From positions 1-37,115 of the forward strand of contig CAJUFR010000017.1 in NCBI GenBank assembly GCA_910585525.1: DNA of 37,115 nucleotides, written 5' to 3'. The translations under genes and the position numbers were made by a program. Under the pieces are notes generated by a model. It was not told the DNA's origin. It made no database searches and saw nothing but the letters and a program-made list of their open reading frames with translations. Below, in pieces: positions 14,458 to 24,800 of the stretch (position 1 is the stretch's first letter; each line of letters opens with the position of its first letter). The stretch is from an uncultured Angelakisella sp. Its GTDB lineage: Bacteria > Bacillota > Clostridia > Oscillospirales > Ruminococcaceae.

Positions 14458-15168
14458 ATGGAGATCAGAGAGCAGCTTTACGAAGGCAAGGCCAAGAAGG
14501 TATTCGCCACCGAAGACCCGGAGGTGGTGCTGGTGGACTACAAGGACGACGCCACCGCCGGCAACGGGGCCAAGAAGGGCACCATCCGGGGCAAGGGTGT
14601 CGTCAACAACCGTGTCACCAACCACCTGATGAAGATGCTGGCGGAAAAGGGCATCCCCACCCACCTGGTGGAGGAGATCGACGACCGCCGCACCCTGGTG
14701 AAGAAGGTGGAGATCGTCCCCCTGGAGGTCATCGTCCGCAACGTGGCGGCGGGGAGCCTTGCCAAGCGGCTGGGCCTGGCCGAGGGGACCAAGCTGGGCT
14801 CCACCGTCCTGGAGTATTGCTACAAGGACGATGCCCTGGGGGACCCCATGGTCAACGAGTACCACATCGCCGCCATCGGCGCCGCCACCCCGGAGGAGCT
14901 GCGGACCATCGCCGATTACAGCTTCCGGGTGAACCAGTACCTGGGTGAGTACCTGGCGGAGGTGGGTATCCAGCTGATCGACTTCAAGCTGGAGTTCGGC
15001 CGCCTTGCCGACGGCACCATCGTCCTTGCCGACGAGATCAGCCCCGACACCTGCCGCTTCTGGGACGTCAAGACCGGCGCCCACCTGGACAAGGACCTCT
15101 TCCGCCGGGACCTGGGGGGCGAGGAGGACGCCTACAAGGAAGTGATGAAGCGGCTTCTGGGAGAATAA
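14458..15168 (+). CDS. purC: PurC, SAICAR synthetase
   Basis: 236 residues. The start ATG 14458 (MEIREQLYEGKAKKVF) has AAAGGATGG upstream; ATGs at 14431 and 14440 in the same frame are too early for the family. Signatures seen are LYEGKAKKVFAT, the ATP-site VDYKDDATAGNGAKKG, VPLEVIVRNVAAGSLAKRLG, and IDFKLEFGR...LADEISPDTCRFWD, which bind ATP-Mg and CAIR. It joins aspartate to CAIR. It sits 57 nt after purE and 38 nt before purF. Confidence 0.95.
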   Translation: MEIREQLYEGKAKKVFATEDPEVVLVDYKDDATAGNGAKKGTIRGKGVVNNRVTNHLMKMLAEKGIPTHLVEEIDDRRTLVKKVEIVPLEVIVRNVAAGSLAKRLGLAEGTKLGSTVLEYCYKDDALGDPMVNEYHIAAIGAATPEELRTIADYSFRVNQYLGEYLAEVGIQLIDFKLEFGRLADGTIVLADEISPDTCRFWDVKTGAHLDKDLFRRDLGGEEDAYKEVMKRLLGE

Positions 15169-15206
15169 GAAGCCGTATCATCAGAAGGAAAGGATAACGA
15201 TAAAGA

Positions 15207-16655
15207 ATGTTTGATCAGATCCACGAAGAATGCGGCCTCTTTGGCATCTACGACGGCAGCGGGGAGCAGGACGTCGCCCTGGACACCTACCTGGCCCTCT
15301 ACGCCCTCCAGCACCGGGGCCAGGAAAGCTGCGGCATCGCCGTTTGTGACGACGGGGTCATCGGCTACCACAAGGACCTGGGCCTGGTGAGCGAGGTGTT
15401 CACCAAGGACGTCCTGGCCAACCTGGGCCAGGGCCAGATGGCCATGGGCCACGTCCGTTACGCCACCACCGGCACCCGTTCCCGGGCCAACGCCCAGCCC
15501 CTGGTCATCAACCACATCAAGGGCACCATGTCGGTGGCCCACAACGGCAACCTCACCAACGCCGCCGAACTGCGGGAGAAGCTGGAACTCACCGGCTGCA
15601 TCTTCCACACCACCAGCGACACCGAGGTCATCGCCCACGTCATCACCCGGGAGCGGGTGGAGTCCCCCTCCATCGAGGTGGCGCTGGAACGGGCCATGGA
15701 CAAGCTGGCCGGGGCCTACTCCCTGGTGATCATGTCCCCCCAGAAGCTCATCGCCGCCCGGGACCCCAACGGCTTCCGCCCCCTCTGCATGGGCAAGCTG
15801 GGGGAAAGCTGGCTCTTCAGTTCCGAGACCTGCGCCCTGGATACCCTGGGGGCCTCCTTCGTCCGGGAGGTGGAGCCGGGGGAGATCGTGGTAGTGGACC
15901 AGAACGGCCCCCGGAGCATCCGTACCCACTGCGGGAAGACCCCTTCCAGCTTCTGCGTCTTTGAGTTCATCTACTTCGCCCGGCCCGATTCGGTGGTGGA
16001 GGGCTCCAGCGTCCACAGCGCCCGGCAGCGGGCCGGGGCCTTCCTGGCTCTGGAGCACCCGGTCCAGGCGGACGTGGTCATCGGGGTGCCGGATTCCGGC
16101 CTGGACGCCGCCCTGGGCTACGCCCGCCAGAGCGGCATCCCCTACGGCGTCGGCTTCATCAAAAACCGCTACATCGGCCGCACCTTCATCCAGTCCACCC
16201 AGAAGCAGCGGGAAAGCTCGGTGCACATCAAACTCAACGCCGTCAGCGAGACGGTGCGGGGCAAGCGGGTCATCATGATCGACGACTCCATCGTCCGGGG
16301 CACCACCTCCGCCCGGATCGTCCGTCTCCTCCGGGAGGCTGGGGCCACCGAGGTGCACATGCGGGTCTCCGCCCCCCCCTTCCTCTACCCCTGCTACTTC
16401 GGCACCGATATCGACGACAAAAACAGCCTTATCGCCAACAACCACACGGTGGAGGAGATCGAGAAGATCATCGGGGTGGATTCCCTGGGCTACCTGTCGG
16501 TGGAAAACGTCCGCAAGCTGGCGGCGGATTCCAAGTGCGGCTTCTGCGCCGCCTGCTTCGACGGCCAGTACCCGGTGGCCCCCCCCAAGGTCTGCAAGAA
16601 GAACAAATTTGAACAGAAGCTGCAACGGAAGGGGACAGAAAAGGATGGCCAGTAA
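15207..16655 (+). CDS. purF: PurF, amidophosphoribosyltransferase
   Basis: 482 residues. A short propeptide MFDQIHEE precedes C9, the N-terminal nucleophile of the glutaminase domain (ECGLFGIYDG), as in the Bacillus-type processed enzyme. The PRPP-binding loop is RVIMIDDSIVRGTTS, about 353-367. Cluster cysteines of the [4Fe-4S]-type PurF are present: C250 (FCVFEFIYFARPDS), C396 (PCYFGTDI), and C447 and C450 (FCAACFDGQYP). It catalyses the first step, PRPP to phosphoribosylamine, and should be oxygen-sensitive and feedback-inhibited by AMP/GMP. Its last 11 nt overlap purM. Confidence 0.95.
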   Translation: MFDQIHEECGLFGIYDGSGEQDVALDTYLALYALQHRGQESCGIAVCDDGVIGYHKDLGLVSEVFTKDVLANLGQGQMAMGHVRYATTGTRSRANAQPLVINHIKGTMSVAHNGNLTNAAELREKLELTGCIFHTTSDTEVIAHVITRERVESPSIEVALERAMDKLAGAYSLVIMSPQKLIAARDPNGFRPLCMGKLGESWLFSSETCALDTLGASFVREVEPGEIVVVDQNGPRSIRTHCGKTPSSFCVFEFIYFARPDSVVEGSSVHSARQRAGAFLALEHPVQADVVIGVPDSGLDAALGYARQSGIPYGVGFIKNRYIGRTFIQSTQKQRESSVHIKLNAVSETVRGKRVIMIDDSIVRGTTSARIVRLLREAGATEVHMRVSAPPFLYPCYFGTDIDDKNSLIANNHTVEEIEKIIGVDSLGYLSVENVRKLAADSKCGFCAACFDGQYPVAPPKVCKKNKFEQKLQRKGTEKDGQ

Positions 16656-17685
16656 CAGCCACAGCGAAAGCTACAAGGCCGCCGGGGTGGACATCACCGC
16701 CGGCTACGAGGCGGTACGCCTGATGAAGGACCACATCGCCCGGACCAACGTCCCCGGGGTGCTCTCCGGCATCGGGGGATTCGGGGGACTGTTCGGCCTG
16801 GACCTGTCCGGCATCGACGAGCCGGTGCTGGTCAGCGGCACCGACGGGGTGGGCACCAAGCTGAAGCTGGCCTTCCTCCTGGACAAGCATGACACGGTGG
16901 GCATCGACTGCGTGGCCATGTGCGTCAACGATATCATCTGCGCCGGGGCAAAGCCCCTTTTCTTCCTGGACTACGTGGCGGTGGGCAAAAACGTCCCGGA
17001 GCGGGTGGCCGCCATCGTCTCCGGGGTGGCGGAGGGCTGTGTCCAGTCCGGCTGCGCCCTCATCGGCGGGGAGACCGCCGAGATGCCCGGCTTCTACCCC
17101 CAGGACGAGTACGACCTGGCCGGCTTCGCCGTGGGGGTGGTGGACAAAAAGAAGATCATCGACAACACCGCCGTGAAGCCCGGCGACGCTATCATCGGCC
17201 TTGCCTCCAGCGGGGTCCACTCCAACGGCTTCTCATTGGTGCGGAAGGTGTTCGACGTGGAGCATAACGACCTGACTGTCCACCGGGACGAACTGGGGGG
17301 GAGCCTGGGCGAAGCCCTCCTTGCCCCCACCAAGATCTATGTCAAGCCCATGCTGGCCCTGATGGAGCAGGTGACGGTGAAGGCCGTCTCCCACATCACC
17401 GGCGGTGGCTTCTATGAGAACATCCCCCGCTCCCTGCCGGAGGGCTGCGCCGCCCGCATCCCCCTGGACCGGCTGGGGGTCCCGCCCCTCTTCCAACTCA
17501 TCCAGCGGGAGGGGAACATCCCCATGCGGGATATGTACAACACCTTCAATATGGGGGTGGGGATGTCGGTAATTGTGGATAAGACCGAGGCGGATAAGGC
17601 GGTGGAGACCCTCCGGGCCGCCGGGGAGGACGCCTGGATCATGGGCGAGGTGGCGGCCGGGGAAAGGGGCGTCGTTCTGTGCTGA
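16645..17685 (+). CDS. purM: PurM, AIR synthetase (FGAM cyclo-ligase)
   Basis: 346 residues. ATG 16645 lies in the end of purF behind GAAGGGGACAG. Motifs of the PurM/PurL ATP-grasp-like superfamily are visible: GGFGGLFGLDL, SGTDGVGTKLKLAF, CVAMCVNDIICAGAKPLFFLDY, IGGETAEMPGFY, and ITGGGFYENIPRSLPEG near the end. It closes the imidazole ring of AIR using ATP. The stop overlaps the GTG start of purN by 7 nt. Confidence 0.95.
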   Translation: MASNSHSESYKAAGVDITAGYEAVRLMKDHIARTNVPGVLSGIGGFGGLFGLDLSGIDEPVLVSGTDGVGTKLKLAFLLDKHDTVGIDCVAMCVNDIICAGAKPLFFLDYVAVGKNVPERVAAIVSGVAEGCVQSGCALIGGETAEMPGFYPQDEYDLAGFAVGVVDKKKIIDNTAVKPGDAIIGLASSGVHSNGFSLVRKVFDVEHNDLTVHRDELGGSLGEALLAPTKIYVKPMLALMEQVTVKAVSHITGGGFYENIPRSLPEGCAARIPLDRLGVPPLFQLIQREGNIPMRDMYNTFNMGVGMSVIVDKTEADKAVETLRAAGEDAWIMGEVAAGERGVVLC

Positions 17686-18287
17686 GGAACATCGTCGTCA
17701 TGGTCTCCGGCGGGGGGACCAACCTCCAGGCCCTCATCGACGCCGAAAAAAGGGGAGAACTGAAAAGCGGGAAGCTGGCCCTGGTCATCGCCAGCAAGGA
17801 AGGTGCCTACGCCCTGGAGCGAGCCAAAAAAGCGGGCATCCCCACCGCCGTCATCCCCCGGCGGGCCTACGCCACCCAGGAGGCGTTTGACAAAGCCATC
17901 CTGGACGCCTGGGGGGAAGCCCGCATCGACCTGGTGGTGCTGGCGGGGTATCTTTCCATCCTCACCGCCAACGTCACCGGCGCCTATGAGGGCCGCATCA
18001 TCAACGTCCACCCCAGCCTCATCCCCTCCTTCTGCGGGGCGGGGTTCTACGGCCTGCGGGTCCATGAGGCAGCCCTGGAAAAAGGGGTGAAGGTCACCGG
18101 CGCCACGGTGCACATCGTCAACGAGGTCCCCGACGGGGGAAAGATACTGCTCCAAAAGGCGGTGGAGGTCCGGGAGGGGGATACCCCCGAGACACTCCAG
18201 AAGCGGGTGATGGAGGAGGCCGAATGGCTCCTCCTCCCCCAGGCGGCGGAGATGATGTGCCAAAAGCTGCCGGCTCTTTATGACTAA
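17679..18287 (+). CDS. purN: PurN, phosphoribosylglycinamide formyltransferase
   Basis: 202 residues. The start is GTG 17679, inside the purM end; GGAAAGGGG lies 9 nt upstream, and no in-frame ATG would keep the N-terminal strand. Motifs: VMVSGGGTNLQALIDA (phosphate loop), VLAGYLSIL, INVHPSLIPSFCG with the catalytic Asn-His, and GATVHIVNEVPDGGKIL with the essential Asp. The usual IPSF-(K/R)G becomes FCGAG here. It formylates GAR with 10-formyl-THF. Confidence 0.93.
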   Translation: MLRNIVVMVSGGGTNLQALIDAEKRGELKSGKLALVIASKEGAYALERAKKAGIPTAVIPRRAYATQEAFDKAILDAWGEARIDLVVLAGYLSILTANVTGAYEGRIINVHPSLIPSFCGAGFYGLRVHEAALEKGVKVTGATVHIVNEVPDGGKILLQKAVEVREGDTPETLQKRVMEEAEWLLLPQAAEMMCQKLPALYD

Positions 18288-18301
18288 CAGGAGGTCACAC
18301 C

Positions 18302-19024
18302 ATGGAACTGCTCGATCTGTCCACCCTCCTCCGGGAGAACAGCTACCCCGGCCGGGGCATCGTCATCGGCCGCACCGCCGACGGCAAAAAGTCGGCCATC
18401 GCCTACTTCATCATGGGCCGCAGCCAGAACAGCCGCAACCGGGTCTTTACCAAGACCGATGACGGCATCCGCACCCAGGCCCACGACCCCTCCAGGATGG
18501 AGGACCCATCCCTCATCATCTACCGCCCGGTGCGGCGGATGGACGACTATATCACCATCGTCACCAACGGCGACCAGACCGACACGATCTATGATTTTGT
18601 GGACGCCGGCGGGGAGTTCGAGGAAGCGTTAAGGACCCGGACCTTTGAGCCGGACGGCCCCAACTGGACCCCCCGCATCTCCGGCATGGTCTGCCACACC
18701 AAGCAGGGCAGCTTTTCCACCCAGCTGTCCATCCTCAAAAGCGCCGACGGCAACGGGGACTACTGCCAGCGGTACTTCTTCGATTACCCCCGTTTCCCCG
18801 CCGGGGAGGGCCGCTTCCTTCATACCTACCAATGTGACGGCAGCCCCATCCCCTCCTTCGAGGGGGAGCCGGAGCGGGTGGCCATCACCGCCCCCGACGC
18901 CAAGACCTGGGCGGAGGAGATCTGGGCGAGCCTGAACGCCGATAACAAGGTCTCCCTCTACGTGGTCTACACCGACCCCGCCACCGGGGAGCGGGACGAG
19001 GTCATCCTGAACGCCAACCAGTGA
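18302..19024 (+). CDS. purO: PurO-like IMP cyclohydrolase
   Basis: 240 residues. The protein (SYPGRGIVIGRTADGKKSAI, YFIMGRSQNSRNRVF, DPSLIIYRP, ISGMVCHTKQGSFSTQLSIL, RFLHTYQCDG) matches the IMP_cyclohyd family (PF07826) first known from archaeal PurO. It catalyses the final ring closure, FAICAR to IMP, and replaces the N-terminal half of bifunctional PurH. AGGAGG lies 8 nt before ATG 18302. It is directly followed (27 nt) by a stand-alone AICAR transformylase, so the two genes together do what PurH does elsewhere. Confidence 0.88.
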   Translation: MELLDLSTLLRENSYPGRGIVIGRTADGKKSAIAYFIMGRSQNSRNRVFTKTDDGIRTQAHDPSRMEDPSLIIYRPVRRMDDYITIVTNGDQTDTIYDFVDAGGEFEEALRTRTFEPDGPNWTPRISGMVCHTKQGSFSTQLSILKSADGNGDYCQRYFFDYPRFPAGEGRFLHTYQCDGSPIPSFEGEPERVAITAPDAKTWAEEIWASLNADNKVSLYVVYTDPATGERDEVILNANQ

Positions 19025-19051
19025 GCAGGGGAAGAAAAAGGAGAGAAAGAA

Positions 19052-20221
19052 ATGACCGAACTGGAACTGAAATACGGCTGCAACCCCAACCAGAAGCCCT
19101 CCCGCATCTTTATGGAGGGGGGGGAACTGCCCCTGGAGGTCCTCAACGGCAGGCCGGGGTATATCAACTTCATGGACGCCCTCAACTCCTGGCAGCTGGT
19201 GAAGGCGCTGCGGAAGGCCACCGGCCTTGCCGCCGCCGCCTCCTTCAAGCACGTTTCCCCCGCCGGTGCCGCCCTGGGGCTGCCCCTTACCGACACCGAG
19301 CGGAGGATGTACTTTGCCCCGGAGGGGGAACTGTCCCCCATCGCCTGCGCCTACATCCGGGCCCGGGGGGCGGACCGGCTCTGCTCCTTCGGGGACTGGG
19401 CGGCCCTCTCCGATGTCTGTGACGCCGACACCGCCCGGTACCTGGCCCTTGAGGTCTCCGACGGGGTCATCGCCCCGGGCTACACCCCGGAGGCCCTGGA
19501 GATCCTGCGCCAGAAGCGCAAGGGGGGCTACAGCGTGGTGCGCATCGACCCGGACTACGAGCCCGCCCCCATCGAGCGGCGGAACATCTACGGCATCACC
19601 TTCGAGCAGGGGTACAATGACCTTGCCATCGACGAGGGGATGCTGGAGAACATCGTCACCAAAAACCGGGAACTCCCCCCCCAGGCCAAGCACGACATGC
19701 TGCTGGCGCTGCTGACCCTCAAGTACACCCAGTCCAATTCGGTCTGCTACGTCAAGGACGGCATGACCATCGGGGTGGGGGCGGGGCAGCAGAGCCGCAT
19801 CCACTGCACCCGGCTGGCGGGGAACAAGGCGGATATCTGGCGGCTGCGGCAGCATCCCCAGGTGCTGGAACTCCCCTTTGTCCCGGGCATCCGGCGCCCC
19901 GACCGTGACAACGCCATCGACCTGTACATCGCCGGCTCCGCCGCCTTTGCCGCGGATGGCGCCTGGGAGGGCACCTTTACCGCCTGCCCGCCGCCCCTGA
20001 CGGCGGAGATGAAGGCGGAGTGGATCGCCAAGATGGAGGGGGTCACCCTGGGCAGCGACGCCTTCTTCCCCTTTGGGGACAACGTGGAGCGGGCCCGGGA
20101 GAGCGGCGTCAGGTATATCGCCCAGCCCGGCGGGTCGATCCGGGACCAGCAGGTCATCGACACCTGTGACCGGTATGGTATGGTGATGTGCTTTACAGGC
20201 ATCCGGCTGTTCCATCATTAA
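19052..20221 (+). CDS. purH: Stand-alone AICAR transformylase (PurH C-terminal type)
   Basis: 389 residues, against about 510 for bifunctional PurH. It starts directly in the transformylase half (LELKYGCNPNQKPSRIFMEG) and lacks the MGS-like cyclohydrolase domain. K66 and H67 in SFKHVSPAGAA are the catalytic pair of this activity. The later NSVCYVKDGMTIGVGAGQQSR and DAFFPFGDNVERARESGVRYIAQPGGSIRDQ blocks are the conserved folate/AICAR site. AAAAAGGAGAG precedes ATG 19052. It formylates AICAR; the upstream PurO-like protein closes the ring. Confidence 0.92.
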   Translation: MTELELKYGCNPNQKPSRIFMEGGELPLEVLNGRPGYINFMDALNSWQLVKALRKATGLAAAASFKHVSPAGAALGLPLTDTERRMYFAPEGELSPIACAYIRARGADRLCSFGDWAALSDVCDADTARYLALEVSDGVIAPGYTPEALEILRQKRKGGYSVVRIDPDYEPAPIERRNIYGITFEQGYNDLAIDEGMLENIVTKNRELPPQAKHDMLLALLTLKYTQSNSVCYVKDGMTIGVGAGQQSRIHCTRLAGNKADIWRLRQHPQVLELPFVPGIRRPDRDNAIDLYIAGSAAFAADGAWEGTFTACPPPLTAEMKAEWIAKMEGVTLGSDAFFPFGDNVERARESGVRYIAQPGGSIRDQQVIDTCDRYGMVMCFTGIRLFHH

Positions 20222-20271
20222 GGAGACCAGCTTCCCCCCATCCCCCCAAAAAACAAACAGGAGAACACCAG

Positions 20272-21795
20272 ATGAGAGTATTAGTCATCGGCGGCGGCGG
20301 CCGGGAGCACGCCATCATCCGCAAGCTGAAGGAGAGCCGGGAGGCCACCCAGCTCTTTGCCCTGCCCGGCAACGGCGGCATCGCCCGGGACGCTGTCTGC
20401 ATCCCCGGCAAGGCCACCGACATCGACGGCATCGTGGCCGCCGCCAAGGAGTACGAGATCGACTTTGTGGTGGTGGCCCCTGACGACCCCCTGGTGCTGG
20501 GGGCGGTGGACCGCCTCCGGGAGGCGGGCATCCCCGCCTTTGGCCCCACCGCCGCCGCGGCGGCCATCGAGGGGAGCAAGGCTTTCGCCAAGGACCTGAT
20601 GAAGAAATACCACATCCCCACCGCCGGCTACCGGGTCTTTACCCAGCCGGAAGAGGCGCTGGAGCATGTAAAGACCGCCCCCCTGCCGGTGGTGGTGAAG
20701 GCCAGCGGCCTGGCCCTGGGCAAAGGGGTCCTCATCTGCCAGACCCGGGAGGAGGCGGAGGCCGCTGTCCGCTCCATGATGGAGGAAAAGGTGTTCGGGG
20801 AGAGCGGCAGCGAGGTGGTCATCGAGGAATTCCTCACCGGCCCGGAGGTCTCGGTCCTCTGCTTCACCGACGGGCGGACCATCCTGCCCATGGCCTCCAG
20901 CATGGACCACAAGCGTGCGCTGGACGGGGACAAGGGACTGAACACCGGCGGGATGGGGACCATCGCCCCCAACCCCTTCTACACCCCTGCCATCGCCGCC
21001 CAGTGCATGGAGAAGATATTCCGCCCCACCGTCGCCGCCATGGGGCTGGAGGGCCGGGAGTTCCGGGGCTGCCTCTACTTCGGGCTGATGCTCACCCCCG
21101 ACGGCCCCAAGGTCATCGAGTACAACTGCCGCTTCGGCGACCCGGAGACCCAGGTGGTGCTGCCCCTGCTCTCCGGCGACCTGCTGGAGATCATGCGGGC
21201 CACCGCCGAGGGGCGGCTGGACCAGGTGGAGATGGGGGTCCGCCCCGGCTGCGCCTGCTGCGTCGTCCTTGCCAGCGGCGGCTACCCCGGCGGCTATGAA
21301 AAAGGCAAGGTTATCGCCGGATTGGACGGCAGCGGCCAGCCCGCCGACAAGGACATCGACAGCGGGGTGCAGGTGTTCCACGCCGGCACCGCCCGGGACG
21401 AGGAGGGCCGCTTCCTCACCGCCGGGGGCCGGGTGCTGGGGGTCACCGCCACCGGGGAGACCTTACAGGACGCCGTCAGACGGGCCTACGAGGCGGCAGG
21501 GACCATCCGCTGGGAGGAGCGGCAGCTTCGGTGGGATATCGGCAAACGGGCCTTTTCCGCCCTGCCTCCCCGGAAGCTGTGCCCCCTCTGCGGGTCGGGC
21601 CCGATCCACCGGGCGGTGGTGAAGGGGACCGGGGACGTCATCTCGGTCTGCGAGGAGTGCGACACCGTCTGGAAGCAGGCCGGGGAGGGGACGCTGGTCA
21701 CCGACCTCACCGTCTGCCTGGAGGAACTGGACATCCCCCCCCTGTGGGAGGAACTGGAACTGCTGGCCACCCTGGACGAGAACGACCAACTATAA
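20272..21795 (+). CDS. purD: PurD, GAR synthetase with extra C-terminal zinc-ribbon-like domain
   Basis: 507 residues, about 80 more than usual. The core is normal: MRVLVIGGGGREHAI, FGPTAAAAAIEGSKAFAKDL, the ATP-grasp segment (VVVKASGLALGKGVLI), NTGGMGTIAPNPFY, YNCRFGDPETQVVLP, ending at WDIGKRAFSAL near residue 430. A further 75 residues follow with C437-P-L-C440 and C460-E-E-C463, the spacing of a zinc ribbon, then an acidic end. The extension (KLCPLCGSGPIHRAVVKGTG, ISVCEECDTVW) resembles small free-standing zinc-ribbon proteins of gut Firmicutes, so a gene fusion is likely. ATG 20272 (ACAGGAG upstream) is the family start. It ligates glycine to phosphoribosylamine. Confidence 0.93.
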   Translation: MRVLVIGGGGREHAIIRKLKESREATQLFALPGNGGIARDAVCIPGKATDIDGIVAAAKEYEIDFVVVAPDDPLVLGAVDRLREAGIPAFGPTAAAAAIEGSKAFAKDLMKKYHIPTAGYRVFTQPEEALEHVKTAPLPVVVKASGLALGKGVLICQTREEAEAAVRSMMEEKVFGESGSEVVIEEFLTGPEVSVLCFTDGRTILPMASSMDHKRALDGDKGLNTGGMGTIAPNPFYTPAIAAQCMEKIFRPTVAAMGLEGREFRGCLYFGLMLTPDGPKVIEYNCRFGDPETQVVLPLLSGDLLEIMRATAEGRLDQVEMGVRPGCACCVVLASGGYPGGYEKGKVIAGLDGSGQPADKDIDSGVQVFHAGTARDEEGRFLTAGGRVLGVTATGETLQDAVRRAYEAAGTIRWEERQLRWDIGKRAFSALPPRKLCPLCGSGPIHRAVVKGTGDVISVCEECDTVWKQAGEGTLVTDLTVCLEELDIPPLWEELELLATLDENDQL

Positions 21796-21810
21796 GAGGG
21801 GGAGACTGAG

Positions 21811-24800
21811 ATGGCTATCTTTCGTGTCTATGTAGAGAAAAAGCCCGTCTACGCCGAGGAGAGCGCCCGGCTGCTCCGGGACCTGCGGACCCTTCTGGGG
21901 CTTACCGGCATCACCGGGCTGCGGCTGCTGAACCGCTACGACGTGGAGGGCATCGACCAGGCGCTGTTCGACGCCTGCAAGAACACCGTTTTTTCCGAGC
22001 CCCAGGTGGACGACTGCCGGGAGGCGCTGCCGGAGGCGGTCTATACCTTCGGGGTGGAGCCGCTGCCGGGGCAGTTCGACCAGCGGGCCGATTCCTGCGC
22101 CCAGTGTATCCAGATCGTCTCCCAGGGGGAGCGCCCCGCCGTCAAGGCCGCCAAGATCTACCTTATCCAGGGGGCGCTGACCCCCGATGAACTGGCGGCG
22201 GTGAAGAAATACGTCATCAACCCGGTGGAGTGCCGGGAGGCGGACCTGGGGATGCCGGACACCCTGGCCCTCCGGGTGGAGCGCCCCCACAGCGTCCCTG
22301 TCCTCACCGGCTTTTTGCAGCTGGACCGGGAGGGGCTGGCGGGGTTCATCAAAGGCTACGGCCTTGCCATGGACCTGGACGACATCGCCTTCTGCCAGGA
22401 CTACTTCGCCAGGGAGGAGAAGCGGGACCCCACCCTTACCGAGATACGGATGATCGACACCTACTGGAGCGACCACTGCCGCCACACCACCTTCGGCACC
22501 ATCCTGGACCGGGTGGAACTGGAGGACGAGGAGGTAAAGGCCGCCTACCAGAACTACCTGGAGATGCGCCGGGAGGTCTACGGGGAGCGGGAGAAGCCGG
22601 TCTGCCTCATGGACCTTGCCACCATAGGGGCCAAGTACCTGAAAAAGACCGGCGTCCTGAAAAACCTGGACGAATCGGAGGAGATCAACGCCTGCTCGGT
22701 GCGTGTCCCGGTGGATGTGGACGGGGAGGAGCAGGACTGGCTGCTGATGTTCAAAAACGAGACCCACAACCACCCCACCGAGATCGAGCCCTTCGGCGGG
22801 GCGGCCACCTGCATCGGCGGGGCCATCCGGGACCCCCTCTCCGGCCGCAGCTATGTCTACCAGGCCATGCGGGTCACCGGGGCGGCGGACCCCACCGTCC
22901 CGGTCGCCCAGACCATCCCCGGCAAGCTGCCCCAGCGGAAGCTGACCACCACCGCCACCCACGGCTACAGCTCCTACGGGGACCAGATCGGCCTTGCCAC
23001 CGGCATCGTGGACGAACTGTACCACCCCGGCTACGCCGCCAAGCGGATGGAGATCGGGGCGGTGGTGGGGGCTGCCCCGGCAAAGAACGTCCGCCGGGAG
23101 GTGCCCGCCCCCGGGGACGTCATCGTGCTGCTGGGGGGCCGAACCGGCCGTGACGGCTGCGGCGGCGCCACCGGCTCCTCCAAGAGCCACAACAAGGAGA
23201 GCCTGACCACCTGCGGCGCCGAGGTCCAGAAGGGCAACGCCCCGGAGGAACGGAAACTCCAGCGGCTGTTCCGTGACCCCGCCGCCACCGCCCTCATCAA
23301 GCGGTGCAACGACTTCGGGGCGGGCGGCGTGTCGGTGGCCATCGGGGAACTGGCCGACGGCCTTGCCATCGACCTGGACGCGGTGCCCAAAAAGTACGAG
23401 GGCCTGGACGGCACCGAGCTTGCCATCAGCGAGAGCCAGGAGCGGATGGCGGTGGTGCTGGCCCCCCAGGACGCCGACGCCTTTATCGCCATGGCCCACC
23501 GGGAGAACCTGGAGGCCACCAAGGTGGCGGTGGTCACCGAAGCCCCCCGCCTCACCATGGACTGGCAGGGCAGCCGCATCGTGGACCTGTCCCGGGATTT
23601 TCTGAACTCCAACGGGGCGGAGAAGCACGCCGCCGCCCGGGTGAAAAAGTCCGCCATCGCCCCCCGGACCCACACCGGCACCCTGGAGGAAAAACTCCGG
23701 GCGGTGGTCACCGACCTCAACGTGTGCAGCAAGAAGGGGATGAGCGAGTGGTTCGACTCCACCATCGGGGCGGCCACCGTTGTCATGCCCTTTGGCGGCG
23801 CCCGCCAGCTGACCCCGGTCCAGGCCATGGCGGCAAAGCTGCCGGTGCTCCAGGGGGAGACCGAGACCTGCTCCGGCATGGCCTGGGGCTATCACCCCGT
23901 CATCACCTCCCAGAGCCCCTTCCACGGGGCCTACCTGGCGGTGGTGGAGAGCATTTGCAAGCTGGTGGCCTCCGGCTTCTCCAAGGACCACGCCTACCTC
24001 ACCTTCCAGGAATACTTTGAGCGGCTGGGCAGCGACCCGGTCCGCTGGGGCAAGCCCCTGGCCGCCCTGCTGGGCGCCCTAAAGGCCCAGACCGACCTGG
24101 GGGTGGCCGCCATCGGCGGCAAGGATTCCATGTCCGGCAGCTTTGAGGACCTGGATGTCCCCCCCACCCTGGTCTCCTTCGCCGTCAGCTGGGGCAAGGC
24201 CAGGAATGTCATCAGCCCGGAGTTCAAGCAGGCGGGGAGACGCCTGGTCTGGCTGGCCCCCCGGCGGGAGAGGGAGAACAGCCTTCTCCCCGACCCCCAG
24301 AGCCTGCTGGCCATCTTCCGCCAGGTGGAGGACCTCATCGCCCGGGGCAAGGTGCTCTCCGCCAGCACCCCCGGCTACGCCGGCATGGCGGAGCAGCTGT
24401 TCAAGTCCTGCCTGGGCAACCGCCTGGGCTTCCGGCTGGACAATAGCTTCGCCCCTGGCCTGCTGTTCTGCTACGCCCACGGCGGCTTCATCCTGGAATT
24501 GGCCCCGGGGGCGGAGGTGCCGGAAAACGCCCGGCTGCTGGGCACCGTCACCGCCGAATACACCTTCGCCACCCGGGGGGAGACGGTGGACCTGGAGGAG
24601 CTGGAAAAGGAGTACGAGGGCAGGCTGGAATCGGTGTTCCCCTACCACACCACCGTCCAGACCCAGAAGGCCCCCATGGAGACCTTTACCTACCAGATGA
24701 CCGGCAAGCGGGCCGCCCCCAAGGTGGGGGTGGCAAGGCCCGCCGCCCTCATCCCGGTGTTCCCCGGCACCAACTGCGAGTATGACACCGCCCGGGCCCT

